A stretch of DNA of 64,000 nucleotides. Source: Bifidobacterium callitrichos DSM 23973 (GTDB lineage: Bacteria > Actinomycetota > Actinomycetes > Actinomycetales > Bifidobacteriaceae). Shown here in pieces: positions 9,308 to 17,084 of the stretch (positions are counted from its first letter, which is position 1; the number at the start of each line of letters is the position of its first letter). The notes under the pieces are model-generated. The model was not told where the DNA came from and ran no database searches. It saw only the letters and a list, made by a program, of their open reading frames with translations. The translations under genes and the position numbers were made by a program. The stretch covers positions 1 through 64,000 of the forward strand of contig NZ_JGYS01000008.1 of the NCBI RefSeq assembly GCF_000741175.1, in the 5' to 3' direction.

Positions 9308-10276
9308 ATGAAACAGCACAAGGTAGTGAATACGCTGATCCGTGAGTCCGAGGAACAGCGGCGATGTCTGTACGGTGGCGATGACGCGGTACGGCGTGCC
9401 CTGCGTCGACGGTATTCGATCGGGGAATTGGTCTCCCCATATCCGAACATCTACGCTCGTCCTGAATACTGGAAGGGGCTGAATGCGTGTAAACGCTCCC
9501 TATATGTGGCGAGAACATTGCACCTGATGCATCCGAAATGGGTGTTCACCGGTCTGACGGCTCTTGACGCCTACGGCTTCGATCACACATGGCGATTGCA
9601 CGGCGAAACGGTGATGATCGCGGACAATCGTGGACGTGGCGACAGAGTGATGGCGAATCAGGGTTCCTACACACTGCGACGCGTGTTCGTTCCGACGATC
9701 CGGGCGTCCATGATCGCCGGGATTCCGGTCACCGATGCCGGTCGGACACTGGTGGAATGTGCCAGGCAAGTCTCTTTCATCCAGGCCCTGCCGATGTTCG
9801 ATTCGGCCATCCGCAAGGGAATCGCCATGGATGATGTGCGTGCCGCATGCCGTGGGTCCCGATCCGATCTCACCTCGGTGCTACGGGTGCTGCAATACGC
9901 CAATGGCAAGTGCGAGAACGGCGGTGAGTCGATGGTCTACGGGGTGATCGTGTCCGGCGGATACGCCGTTCCCGAATTCCAGGTGGAGTTCCGCACGGCC
10001 GATCGGGCGTATCGCGTCGATTTCCTCTGGCGACTCCATGACGGGCGCATCATCGTGTTGGAATACGACGGCATGCGTAAATACTCCGATCCGTCCATGG
10101 CTGGCCGTAGATCGATCAAACAGGTGGTCAGCGACCAGCTGACCCGTGACCAGTCGCTGCGTTCGCTCGGCGTCACGACGATTGTGCACTGTGATTACGA
10201 CGATGTGGTGGCCCAGAAACCATTATTGCGCAAACTGTCCGACGCCGGAGTCCCATGGATCGGCCGCCCGTGGTGA
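9308..10276 (+). CDS. AbiEi-antitoxin-like / DUF559-type protein
   Basis: A 322-residue protein. The N-terminal half looks like the AbiEi antitoxin-like fold common in Actinobacteria (RRRYSIGELVSPYPNIYARP, then FTGLTALDAYGF, and IPVTDAGRTLVECAR). The C-terminal half has a DUF559/Vsr-like nuclease pattern (YRVDFLWRL, IIVLEYDGMRKY) with the Asp and Glu expected of a PD-(D/E)XK site. Such two-part proteins are frequent in actinobacterial accessory regions, and their function is not established. An upstream ATG at 9272 would add 12 residues. The gene is AT-richer than its neighbours and is flanked on both sides by hairpin arrays, which suggests acquired DNA. No paired AbiEii-type toxin gene is seen. 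Confidence 0.6.
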   Translation: MKQHKVVNTLIRESEEQRRCLYGGDDAVRRALRRRYSIGELVSPYPNIYARPEYWKGLNACKRSLYVARTLHLMHPKWVFTGLTALDAYGFDHTWRLHGETVMIADNRGRGDRVMANQGSYTLRRVFVPTIRASMIAGIPVTDAGRTLVECARQVSFIQALPMFDSAIRKGIAMDDVRAACRGSRSDLTSVLRVLQYANGKCENGGESMVYGVIVSGGYAVPEFQVEFRTADRAYRVDFLWRLHDGRIIVLEYDGMRKYSDPSMAGRRSIKQVVSDQLTRDQSLRSLGVTTIVHCDYDDVVAQKPLLRKLSDAGVPWIGRPW

Positions 10277-10378
10277 GGTGTCCTGGGAACTCATCCGGCC
10301 GTGAAGTCCAAGGATTCATCCGGCTGAGAAACCGTCCCCCTAGACGAGCCCATCCCTAGTATCTCGCGCCAGTGATTC

Positions 10379-10440
10379 AGGGGAGCTGGCCCGCGAAGCT
10401 GGTCTGAGGGGTAGCCGATTCGTCAATGAATGTACGGCGC
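10379..10440 (+). repeat. REP-like element, copy 1
   Basis: It contains GGGGAGCTGGCCCGCGAAGC, then GGTCTGAGGGGTAG, and a tail ATTCGTCAATGAATG. The same unit recurs at 28729, 56056 (inverted) and 56661. This core is a recognised intergenic repeat type in bifidobacteria. One arm base differs here from the other copies. Confidence 0.75.
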
Positions 10441-10501
10441 AGAGTAGTGGACGAACCCGTCCCCATAGGCCACGTACGCTCACCGGGGTCATCTCGACCC
10501 A

Positions 10502-10675
10502 ACTCCCGTTCCCAGTACGCTGGCCCTTGCTCAGCGTACGTCCCTCGTGACTATCGGATTTCCATCACCCGTATTCGTATGCTGACTGACTGGCAGCGTA
10601 CGAATACGGGTGATTGCATCGGTCAAGCCCCGTTCTCCGTACACTGGCCCGACCTGAGCGTACGGAGAACGGGGT
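10502..10675. repeat. Tandem long-hairpin array, cluster 2
   Basis: Units lie at about 10502-10552 (only the inner CAGTACGCTG/CAGCGTACG stem pairs), 10564-10614 (21-bp arms, one G-T type mismatch, loop 10585-10593) and 10625-10675 (15-bp perfect stem CCCCGTTCTCCGTAC at 10628). The linker between the last two is 11 nt. The order and sequence parallel cluster 1, so the clusters look like diverged duplicates on either side of the AbiEi-like gene. A further degenerate core sits near 10472. The rest of the 10277-10765 spacer holds the REP-like copy and nothing else recognised. Confidence 0.85.
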
Positions 10676-10765
10676 TTCCGTCGATGGCGTCTCGTTCTCC
10701 GTGCGCCGGAGGCCGGATAAAAGTCGGATAGAGGTCGGATGACCGCCGGACACGGTGTTCCTCGC

Positions 10766-11986
10766 TCACCAATCCCCGGCGAGCAGGAATTCGTCGATGC
10801 GGCGGTGTTCGATGCCATTTCGCGGGCGCAGGATCGGGTCCATCGACACCACGGTCTTCGGATAGTTGTCCGCGATGGAGTCGAACGCTCCGAACTCGCG
10901 GTCGATCGTCTTCTGGGACTGCATCAGGTAGGTGACCTGCACGTAGCGGCGGATGTCTCCCTTGGCGAAGACGAAGTCGACCTCCTTGCCAGCCGTCGCG
11001 CCGACCGATACACGGTATCCGCGGCGCAGTCCCTCCATCGCGACGATGTTCTCCAGCAGCCCCTGCAGCTGGTCCATGCCGTCGCCGACGACCGCTCCGC
11101 GCAGACCATGGTCGGCGACGTAGTATTTCTGCATCGTCTTAAGTACCTGTTTGCCGGCGATGTCGTATCGTGGCATCTTCTCCAGCAGGAACGCATCGCA
11201 GAAGTAGTCGAGGTAGTTGATGACGGTCTGCACGCCGATGTCCAATCGCTCCGATTTGAGATACGCTGCGATGGCGCTGGCGGAGAACGTGTTGCCGATG
11301 TTCTGCATGGCGAACAGGGCGACCCGCTCCAGCAGGGAGACGTCGCGGATGCGGTGCCGCCGGACGATGTCCCTCAGCACGACGGACCGGTAGATGTCCG
11401 TCAGATAGGTGCGCTGGCTGTCCTCGTCCCAGTCGTGGGTGGCCACGAACGGCATGCCGCCGATGCGCAGGAAGTCCTCGAACGAATGGTCTGCCCCAAG
11501 GAGCGTCCGTGCTTCGACGAACTCGGCGTAGCCGAACGGATATACCTCGAACTGCACGTATCTGCCGCCGAGATACGTGGCGAGTTCGCCGGACAGCAGC
11601 GTCGAGTTGGACCCGGTGATGTACACATCCGCCGGCGTGGTGGCGCGCAGCGAGTTGACGATCTTCTCGAAGTCCCGTACCTCCTGAACCTCGTCGAGGA
11701 AGACGTAGGGTTTTCCGTCAATGCCTTCCAGACGCTTCATCAGATACGGGTACAGTTTGTCCGGGTCATGCAGGGGAGTGAGTGAGTAGTCCTCGAAATT
11801 CAACGAGATGAACTGCTCCGGCTTGCGACCTTCCTCGACGAGTCTGCGCTGGATAAGCCGCAGCATGTCCGATTTGCCGCTTCGACGAAGCCCCACCAGC
11901 ACCTTGACGACGTCTTCGTCGATGAACGGTGCGATGCGATCAAGATATTGCGGGCGATTGATCAGCTGGGGTCGAGTTTCTTCCAT
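10766..11986 (-). CDS. AAA ATPase with DUF4143 domain
   Basis: A 406-residue protein of the AAA_14/DUF4143 ATPase family. It starts RPQYLDRIAPFIDEDVVKVLVGLRRSGKSDM, where GLRRSGKS is the Walker A. The Walker B is PYVFLDEVQEV, with sensor ITGSNSTLLSGELATYLGGRY. The C-terminal DUF4143 part ends with a restriction-endonuclease-like region (GKEVDFVFAKGD). Many genomes carry several copies and the role is unclear. The ATG lies in the centre of a palindrome that is repeated twice upstream at 40-bp steps, suggesting autoregulation. The gene stands alone between the hairpin arrays and the LacI gene. Confidence 0.85.
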   Translation of the reverse strand: MEETRPQLINRPQYLDRIAPFIDEDVVKVLVGLRRSGKSDMLRLIQRRLVEEGRKPEQFISLNFEDYSLTPLHDPDKLYPYLMKRLEGIDGKPYVFLDEVQEVRDFEKIVNSLRATTPADVYITGSNSTLLSGELATYLGGRYVQFEVYPFGYAEFVEARTLLGADHSFEDFLRIGGMPFVATHDWDEDSQRTYLTDIYRSVVLRDIVRRHRIRDVSLLERVALFAMQNIGNTFSASAIAAYLKSERLDIGVQTVINYLDYFCDAFLLEKMPRYDIAGKQVLKTMQKYYVADHGLRGAVVGDGMDQLQGLLENIVAMEGLRRGYRVSVGATAGKEVDFVFAKGDIRRYVQVTYLMQSQKTIDREFGAFDSIADNYPKTVVSMDPILRPRNGIEHRRIDEFLLAGDW

Positions 11987-12074
11987 GCAAGAAAGTATAG
12001 CAACATTGTGCTTGAGTTTCTTCTATACAAGAAATTGAGGGCAATTTTCGGTCGAACTTCTCCCGTGGAAGAAA
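11977..12074. promoter_or_regulatory. Three palindromes with exact 40-bp spacing
   Basis: TTTCTTCCATGCAAGAAA (11977-11994), TTTCTTCTATACAAGAAA (12017-12034) and CTTCTCCCGTGGAAGAAA (12057-12074) start exactly 40 bp apart. The first contains the ATPase start codon. The others lie upstream, where its promoter must be. The ACTT/GAGTTT flanks also repeat. They look like operators for a dimeric repressor acting on the ATPase gene. The binding protein is unknown. Confidence 0.75.
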
Positions 12075-12087
12075 TTGGGTGCATGCC

Positions 12088-13104
12088 TCAGTCGAGTGGC
12101 AGCGTCGACTCGCGCTGGACGAGCCGGCAGGGGACGTAGTCGACGCCGTGATGCGGGCGACCGTTGATCGCATCCATCAGGTAGTGCGCGGCTCGCCGTC
12201 CGATGAGCTCGGTCTCGTTGTCAATCGAGGTCAGTGCGGGCCGGGAGCTCTTGGTGAGCACGTCCCAGTTGTCGTGGCCGATGACCGCGACGTCGTCCGG
12301 GATCTTCATGCCCTGCTGCTTCAGCGCGTCGATGCATCCGCGCGCGAGCTGGTCGGACTGGCAGACGACCGCGTCGAAGTCGACGCCCTGATCGAGCAGC
12401 AGTCGCGTGGCGGCGCGGCCCCAGTTCTCGTCCCATCGGCCGTAGCGGATCGGGCCGGCCGGCTCGAGGCCGAATTCGGCCAGCGCCTCGAGCGCGCCCT
12501 TGGTGCGGTCGGTGGCCGCGGTGTACGTCTCGTCGCCACCGATGATCGCGATCCTGTGCCGTCCGCAGGAGATGAGGTGGTTGACGGCGGTGCGTCCGGC
12601 CTCCACGTTGTCGCAGGTCACCGAGCAGTCGTTCGGGTCGGTCGAGGGGCCGTACGCATAGACGAGCGGCACACCCCAGTCGTTGCCGAGCGAGGGGCGC
12701 GGGTTGGTCTCGCGTTGCACGATGAGCAGCCCGTCGACCTTCAGATCGAGCAGTTTCTCGACGTGTGTACGTTCCATCGCGGCGTCGCCGCGCGCGTTGG
12801 CCAGCAGGACGGAGATCGACTGCGCGCGCAGCTCGTTCTCGGCGCCGATGAGGATCGGGGTGGAGAAGCGGCCCTGCAGGTCGGAGGTGACCAGTCCGAT
12901 AAGCCCGGATGTGCCGCGGGCGAGCGACTGGGCGAGTTTGTTCGGCGCGTAGTTGAGCTGTCGGGCTGCCTCGAGCACCCGCTGGCGGGTCTCCTCGCTG
13001 ATGCGTGGCTTGTTGTGCAGCGCCTTCGACGCGGTCGCAAGCGATACGCCGGCCGCCGCCGCCACATCCTCAAGTCGCGCGCTCTGACGTCTGTCCTCGA
13101 CCAT
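12088..13104 (-). CDS. LacI family transcriptional regulator
   Basis: A 338-residue LacI/GalR repressor. The N-terminal HTH reads RLEDVAAAAGVSLATASKALHNKPRISEETRQRV, with the hinge helix LNYAPNKLAQSLARG, and is followed by a periplasmic-binding-protein-like sugar domain. The start at 13104 is chosen because AAGGAAC lies before it, and a longer reading to 13260 would add residues without family similarity. It is divergent from the ABC transporter and GH127 genes, and the spacer holds several LacI-type palindromes, so it very likely represses that operon until an arabinose-containing oligosaccharide or its product binds. Confidence 0.92.
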   Translation of the reverse strand: MVEDRRQSARLEDVAAAAGVSLATASKALHNKPRISEETRQRVLEAARQLNYAPNKLAQSLARGTSGLIGLVTSDLQGRFSTPILIGAENELRAQSISVLLANARGDAAMERTHVEKLLDLKVDGLLIVQRETNPRPSLGNDWGVPLVYAYGPSTDPNDCSVTCDNVEAGRTAVNHLISCGRHRIAIIGGDETYTAATDRTKGALEALAEFGLEPAGPIRYGRWDENWGRAATRLLLDQGVDFDAVVCQSDQLARGCIDALKQQGMKIPDDVAVIGHDNWDVLTKSSRPALTSIDNETELIGRRAAHYLMDAINGRPHHGVDYVPCRLVQRESTLPLD

Positions 13105-13189
13105 GGCCGTTCCTTTATGAAAGTCGGTGAAACTGTTGTTGTGCCCGTTCCGACTGCTGCGTCGGAACTGAACTTCAGTATAGTCACGA

Positions 13190-13312
13190 TGCGAAAGTTT
13201 TCGCAAATTGGTTTGCCGTGTCAGTGGGGGTGCGATGACGGTGTTCGTTTCTGTGCGCAATAACGTGCGAAAGTTTTAATCTGTGAGTTTTCGCAGATGA
13301 TTGCGCAATCAT
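13190..13312. promoter_or_regulatory. LacI-type palindromic sites near the regulator gene
   Basis: TGCGAAAGTTTTCGCA (13190-13205) has 7-bp arms. A half site TGCGAAAGTTTT recurs at 13266. ATGATTGCGCAATCAT (13297-13312) is a perfect 16-bp palindrome. They lie 85-210 bp upstream of the lacI start and probably serve autoregulation or looping. The remaining bases between here and 13447 are AT-rich with no clear feature. Confidence 0.7.
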
Positions 13313-13447
13313 TCGTAGACACGCCGCAATTTCCGGCGATTTTCGACGGTCAAAACGATTGACGCAACACATGAAGGCATGTATTGAAAGCTGTTTTTCG
13401 CTATTTTTCAAGGATTCGCATAGCTTGGCGACCTGCTTCAAGAAAAG

Positions 13448-13506
13448 TGCGAAAGCGGTTTTGCAATCATGGGAGAATGGCGCTATATTGTGAAAAGGCT
13501 TTCGCG
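13448..13506 (+). promoter_or_regulatory. Operon promoter flanked by two operators
   Basis: TTGCAA (13461-13466), a 17-bp spacer and TATATT (13484-13489) form a good sigma-A promoter for the binding-protein operon. TGCGAAAGCGGTTTTGCA (13448-13465) overlaps the -35 box. TGTGAAAAGGCTTTCGCG (13489-13506) lies just after the -10 box. Both match the TGCGAAA/TTTCGCA arms seen near the lacI gene, so repressor could block polymerase from both sides. Confidence 0.7.
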
Positions 13507-13619
13507 GAGTTTCGTTCGGCCGAAGGAGGATCGGGTGGAACGCCGCGAGGGACCGGAGGCGGAAAGTCCGCCACCGCCTCTCAGAGATGAGCGGAACATT
13601 TTTAGAGAAAGAAGCGATT

Positions 13620-14945
13620 ATGGCTTTCAACAAGGTCACCCGCGCACTGGCCGGCATCGCCGCCGCCGCAATGCTTATCCCGCTGGCCGCCTGTGGTGGT
13701 GGCTCCGGCAGCACCGGTGCCGCCGACACCTCCGACATCCCGGCGAAGGGCACCGACGACGGCACCACGATCACCATGTGGACCCGCTCCCCGCTGGAGC
13801 GTCAGGCCAAGGGCGTCGTCGAGGCGTACAACAAGAGTCACAAGAACCAGGTCAAGCTCGAGATCATCCCGAACGACGACATGGAGGGCAAGGTCGGTGG
13901 CGCCACGCAGACCGACTCCTTGCCCGACATCCTCGCCGGCGACGTCGTGCGCATCCCGTACTGGGCGTCCGAGGGCATCTTCGCCGACATCACCAAGCAG
14001 ATCGACGGACTCGACAACTTGAAGGACCTGCAGCAGGGCCACATCGAGGCCGGCACCGTGGACGGCGCCAAGCACACCCTGCCGTTCATCACCGACGTCT
14101 CCGTGATGGTCTGGAACAAGAACCTCTACAAGGAGGCCGGACTCGACCCGGAGCAGGGCCCGAAGTCCATCGCCGAGTTCACCGAGCAGGCCAAGAAGAT
14201 CGCCGCCCTCAACAAGGACGGAGTCGCGGGCTCCTACCTCGCCGGCCAGTCCGGTGGCGCCCTGGTCTTCGATCTCTTCCCGTCCGTGTGGGCCGACGGT
14301 GAGAACGTCATGAACGACGACGGCACCGAAGCCACGCTCGACAACGACTCCATGAAGGCCGTCCTCGACGCCTACAAGGAGCTGGCCAACACCCAGAACG
14401 GCCTCGGCGCGGGTTCCAAGGAGGAGACCGGCGCGACGTGGACCGCCCCGTTCGCCAACGGCAAGATCGGCGTCATGCCCTACCCGAACACCTCCCTCAA
14501 CGACATCTTCGACGCTGAGAAGTCCGGTGGCTTCGAGGTCGGCGTGACCCCGATCCCGGGCACCAAGGAAGGCAAGACCTCCACGTTCCTCGGCGGTGAC
14601 GCCATGGGCATCTCGAAGGATTCCAAGCACGTCGCCCAGGCCTGGAACTTCCTCTACTGGCTGATGCAGTCCGACACCCAGAAGGAAGTCTTCGCCGACA
14701 ACGGCTACACCGCCTCCAACATCGAGACCCTGAAGACCGCCTACGACGACGCCGATCCGCGCATCCAGACCATCAACTCCACGATCATCGACGGCAACGG
14801 CAAGACCCCGAAGTCCGCCGCCTTCAACGAGGGCTTCAACGCCGCCGGCTCCCCGTGGCAGCTGCTCGTCCAGAACGCCGTCTGGGGCAAGTCCGACCTC
14901 AAGGCCGACAACCAGGCCGTCACCGACGTCCTCGCCGGCAACTGA
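13620..14945 (+). CDS. Sugar ABC transporter solute-binding lipoprotein
   Basis: A 441-residue extracellular solute-binding protein (family 1) with a lipoprotein signal: ALAGIAAAAMLIPLAACGGG, with the lipobox LAAC. The start at 13620 is preferred because it gives a proper signal peptide and has AGAAAGAAG upstream. The body has the type I pattern ITMWTRSPLERQAK, DILAGDVVRIPYWA and TFLGGDAMGISKDSKH. It captures an oligosaccharide outside the cell for the two permeases that follow. Given the GH127 gene, beta-arabino-oligosaccharides are the likely cargo (inference). No ATPase gene is present. Such systems commonly share an MsmK-type ATPase encoded elsewhere. Confidence 0.92.
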   Translation: MAFNKVTRALAGIAAAAMLIPLAACGGGSGSTGAADTSDIPAKGTDDGTTITMWTRSPLERQAKGVVEAYNKSHKNQVKLEIIPNDDMEGKVGGATQTDSLPDILAGDVVRIPYWASEGIFADITKQIDGLDNLKDLQQGHIEAGTVDGAKHTLPFITDVSVMVWNKNLYKEAGLDPEQGPKSIAEFTEQAKKIAALNKDGVAGSYLAGQSGGALVFDLFPSVWADGENVMNDDGTEATLDNDSMKAVLDAYKELANTQNGLGAGSKEETGATWTAPFANGKIGVMPYPNTSLNDIFDAEKSGGFEVGVTPIPGTKEGKTSTFLGGDAMGISKDSKHVAQAWNFLYWLMQSDTQKEVFADNGYTASNIETLKTAYDDADPRIQTINSTIIDGNGKTPKSAAFNEGFNAAGSPWQLLVQNAVWGKSDLKADNQAVTDVLAGN

Positions 14946-14996
14946 TCGCACTGATCTCCTGAATCAACCGAATAACTGAACGCACATAACTGAACA

Positions 14997-15038
14997 GCCG
15001 GCGGCCGCCCCCGTCCTTCACGGGCGGCGGCCGCCGGC
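14997..15038 (+). terminator. Strong GC hairpin between binding protein and permease
   Basis: A stem of about 17 bp (14997-15013 with 15021-15038, one-base bulge) around the loop TCCTTCA. There is no T-run. It lies 50 bp after the binding-protein gene and 200 bp before the permease, a usual place for an mRNA-stabilising or partial termination hairpin that keeps binding protein in excess. The rest of the 14946-15241 spacer shows nothing else. Confidence 0.7.
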
Positions 15039-15241
15039 CCCCCACCAACCGAACATATCCTCGCGCATCCCGTGACTGTGTTCCGTTGCCGGGGCTGATT
15101 TCGCAACCTCCTGGTTCGTCTCCTTCCTTTCTCCTTTTTTCCTGAAACCTGAGGAATCGGCCCTGATAACGGATTGCATTCAATCCGAACAAGCGATCAT
15201 CGTTCGATCACCATTCACAAATCCCCACAAAGGAGTGAAGC

Positions 15242-16168
15242 ATGTCAAGTGTTTCCAATTCCGCCGCGGCCGTGCCCGAGCGCAAGTCCACGGCCAAGGC
15301 TCAGGCGTTCAAGCGGGGCATCCTGTACGCCCTGCCCGATTGGGTCATGATCGTTGTCCTGTTCTTCGTGCCGATCGTGCTGCTCGTCTACATGGCGTTC
15401 TCCCGTTGGAGCCTGCTGGGCGGCAACCGCGGCGTCAACTTCCCGGACAACTTCGTCAAGGTGTTCGAGCACAAGCTGTTCTGGCCCTCGATCGGCTTCA
15501 CGCTGGAATACACCGTGATCGTCACGATCTTCCTGCTGATCCTCGGCCTCGGCCTGGCCCTGATCGTGCAGGAGTCGACCAAGTGGAACAACGTGCTGAG
15601 GACCTGCTTCCTGCTGCCCTCCGCCACCGGTCTCGCCTCCGCGTCCCTGCTGTTCTACGCCCTGTACTCCCCGCAGGTCGGCCCGCTCACCAAGATCCTG
15701 AGTGCGCTCGGACTCGTGCAGGAGGGCGGCTCGGTGCTCGCCACCGGCCAGTCCGCGCTGTGGGCCACGATCATCGTCATCGTCTGGCGATTCTCCGGCT
15801 ACTACATGCTGCTCATGATGATCGGCCTGCAGGCCATCCCGGGCGACCTCTACGAGGCGGCACGCATGGACGGCGCCGGCACCTGGCGCATCTTCCGCTC
15901 CATCACCCTGCCGCTGATGAAGCCGACCATCGTGATGTGCCTCGTCTACTGCGTCACCGGTTCGATCCTCGCCTTCGACCAGTTCTTCATCCTGACCAAG
16001 GGCGGTCCGAACAACTCCACGATGACCGTCGTCCAGCTCATCTACAACTTCGCGTTCGACTCCAAGAAGGACCTCGGCATGGCCGCGGCGCTGTCGCTGA
16101 TCGTGCTGATCGCCCTCGTGATCATCAACTCCATCCAGATGCGCGGCATGCGCGACAACACCAAGTGA
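15242..16168 (+). CDS. Sugar ABC transporter permease (MalF/UgpA type)
   Basis: A 308-residue inner-membrane permease with about six membrane segments after a short basic N-tail (residues 1-28). The EAA loop, which docks the ATPase, reads YEAARMDGAGTWRIFRSITLPLMKP. AAAGGAGTGAAGC lies before the ATG. It pairs with the next gene to form the channel. Confidence 0.93.
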   Translation: MSSVSNSAAAVPERKSTAKAQAFKRGILYALPDWVMIVVLFFVPIVLLVYMAFSRWSLLGGNRGVNFPDNFVKVFEHKLFWPSIGFTLEYTVIVTIFLLILGLGLALIVQESTKWNNVLRTCFLLPSATGLASASLLFYALYSPQVGPLTKILSALGLVQEGGSVLATGQSALWATIIVIVWRFSGYYMLLMMIGLQAIPGDLYEAARMDGAGTWRIFRSITLPLMKPTIVMCLVYCVTGSILAFDQFFILTKGGPNNSTMTVVQLIYNFAFDSKKDLGMAAALSLIVLIALVIINSIQMRGMRDNTK

Positions 16169-16188
16169 GAAAGGGGAGGTAACACATC

Positions 16189-17007
16189 ATGACTACCCCG
16201 CTGTGGAAGCGCGTCATTGCGCGAGTCCTGGAAGCTCTTCTGGCCATCATCTTCGTCTCCCCGCTGATCTGGGTCGTGGTCAGCTCCTTCAGCCCGCAGA
16301 AGGGCTCCGCCCAGTCGGAAGGTTGGGGCATCGCCAACTACCTGACCCTGTTCGGCTATCAGGAAGGCCTGCCGAAGTACCTGTTCAACTCGGTCATCGT
16401 CTCGCTGGTGGCCGTGGTCTTCTCCGTGGTCGTCTGCACGCTGGCCGGCTACTCGTTCTCCCGCTTCGACTACCCGGGCCGCAACCTCGGCTTCATGGTT
16501 ACCCTGTCCATCCTCATGGTTCCGTACGCCTCGCTGCTGATCCCGCTGATGGTGTGGTTCAAGGACATCGGCCTCAACGACACCCTGCTCGGCGTCGGCC
16601 TCGTCATCACGCTGTTCCAGCTGCCGATGTCGACGTTCATCATGCGCAACGCGTTCGACGCGATCCCGAAGGACATGGAGGAGGCCGCCATGGTCGACGG
16701 CTGCAACTCCTTCCAGGCCCTGTTGAGGATCCTCGTGCCGGTCGTCAAGCCCTCGATGGTCACCGTCGGCCTGCTCGCCTTCCTCGAGGCGTGGAACAAC
16801 TTCATGATTCCGCTGTACTTGAGCTCCTCGGCCAAGTCCACCCTGCCGCTCGCGATGGTGAACATGCGCCAGCAGACCATGGGCGTCATCGACTACGGCG
16901 CCACCGAAGCCGGCGTCGTCGTCCTGCTCATCCCCTGCGCCATCCTCTTCCTCGCCCTCCAGAAGTACTACGTCAAGGGCTTCATGGCTGGCGCGGTAAA
17001 GGGCTGA
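16189..17007 (+). CDS. Sugar ABC transporter permease (MalG/UgpE type)
   Basis: A 272-residue permease with six membrane segments. The EAA loop reads MEEAAMVDGCNSFQALLRILVPVVKPS. It begins 21 bp after the first permease, with GGGGAGG before the ATG. Together with the binding protein it forms a CUT1-type importer. Confidence 0.93.
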   Translation: MTTPLWKRVIARVLEALLAIIFVSPLIWVVVSSFSPQKGSAQSEGWGIANYLTLFGYQEGLPKYLFNSVIVSLVAVVFSVVVCTLAGYSFSRFDYPGRNLGFMVTLSILMVPYASLLIPLMVWFKDIGLNDTLLGVGLVITLFQLPMSTFIMRNAFDAIPKDMEEAAMVDGCNSFQALLRILVPVVKPSMVTVGLLAFLEAWNNFMIPLYLSSSAKSTLPLAMVNMRQQTMGVIDYGATEAGVVVLLIPCAILFLALQKYYVKGFMAGAVKG

Positions 17008-17084
17008 CACTCTTCCCGGCACAATAAACAACAGTCGGGCCGGTTCGCTTGATGCGCCGGCCCGACGCATCCGAAAGGTACATC

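Noticed and set aside
10739-11785. Plus-strand frame opposite the DUF4143 ATPase
   Set aside because: The minus frame has Walker A and B and the DUF4143 pattern. The plus frame is its shadow.
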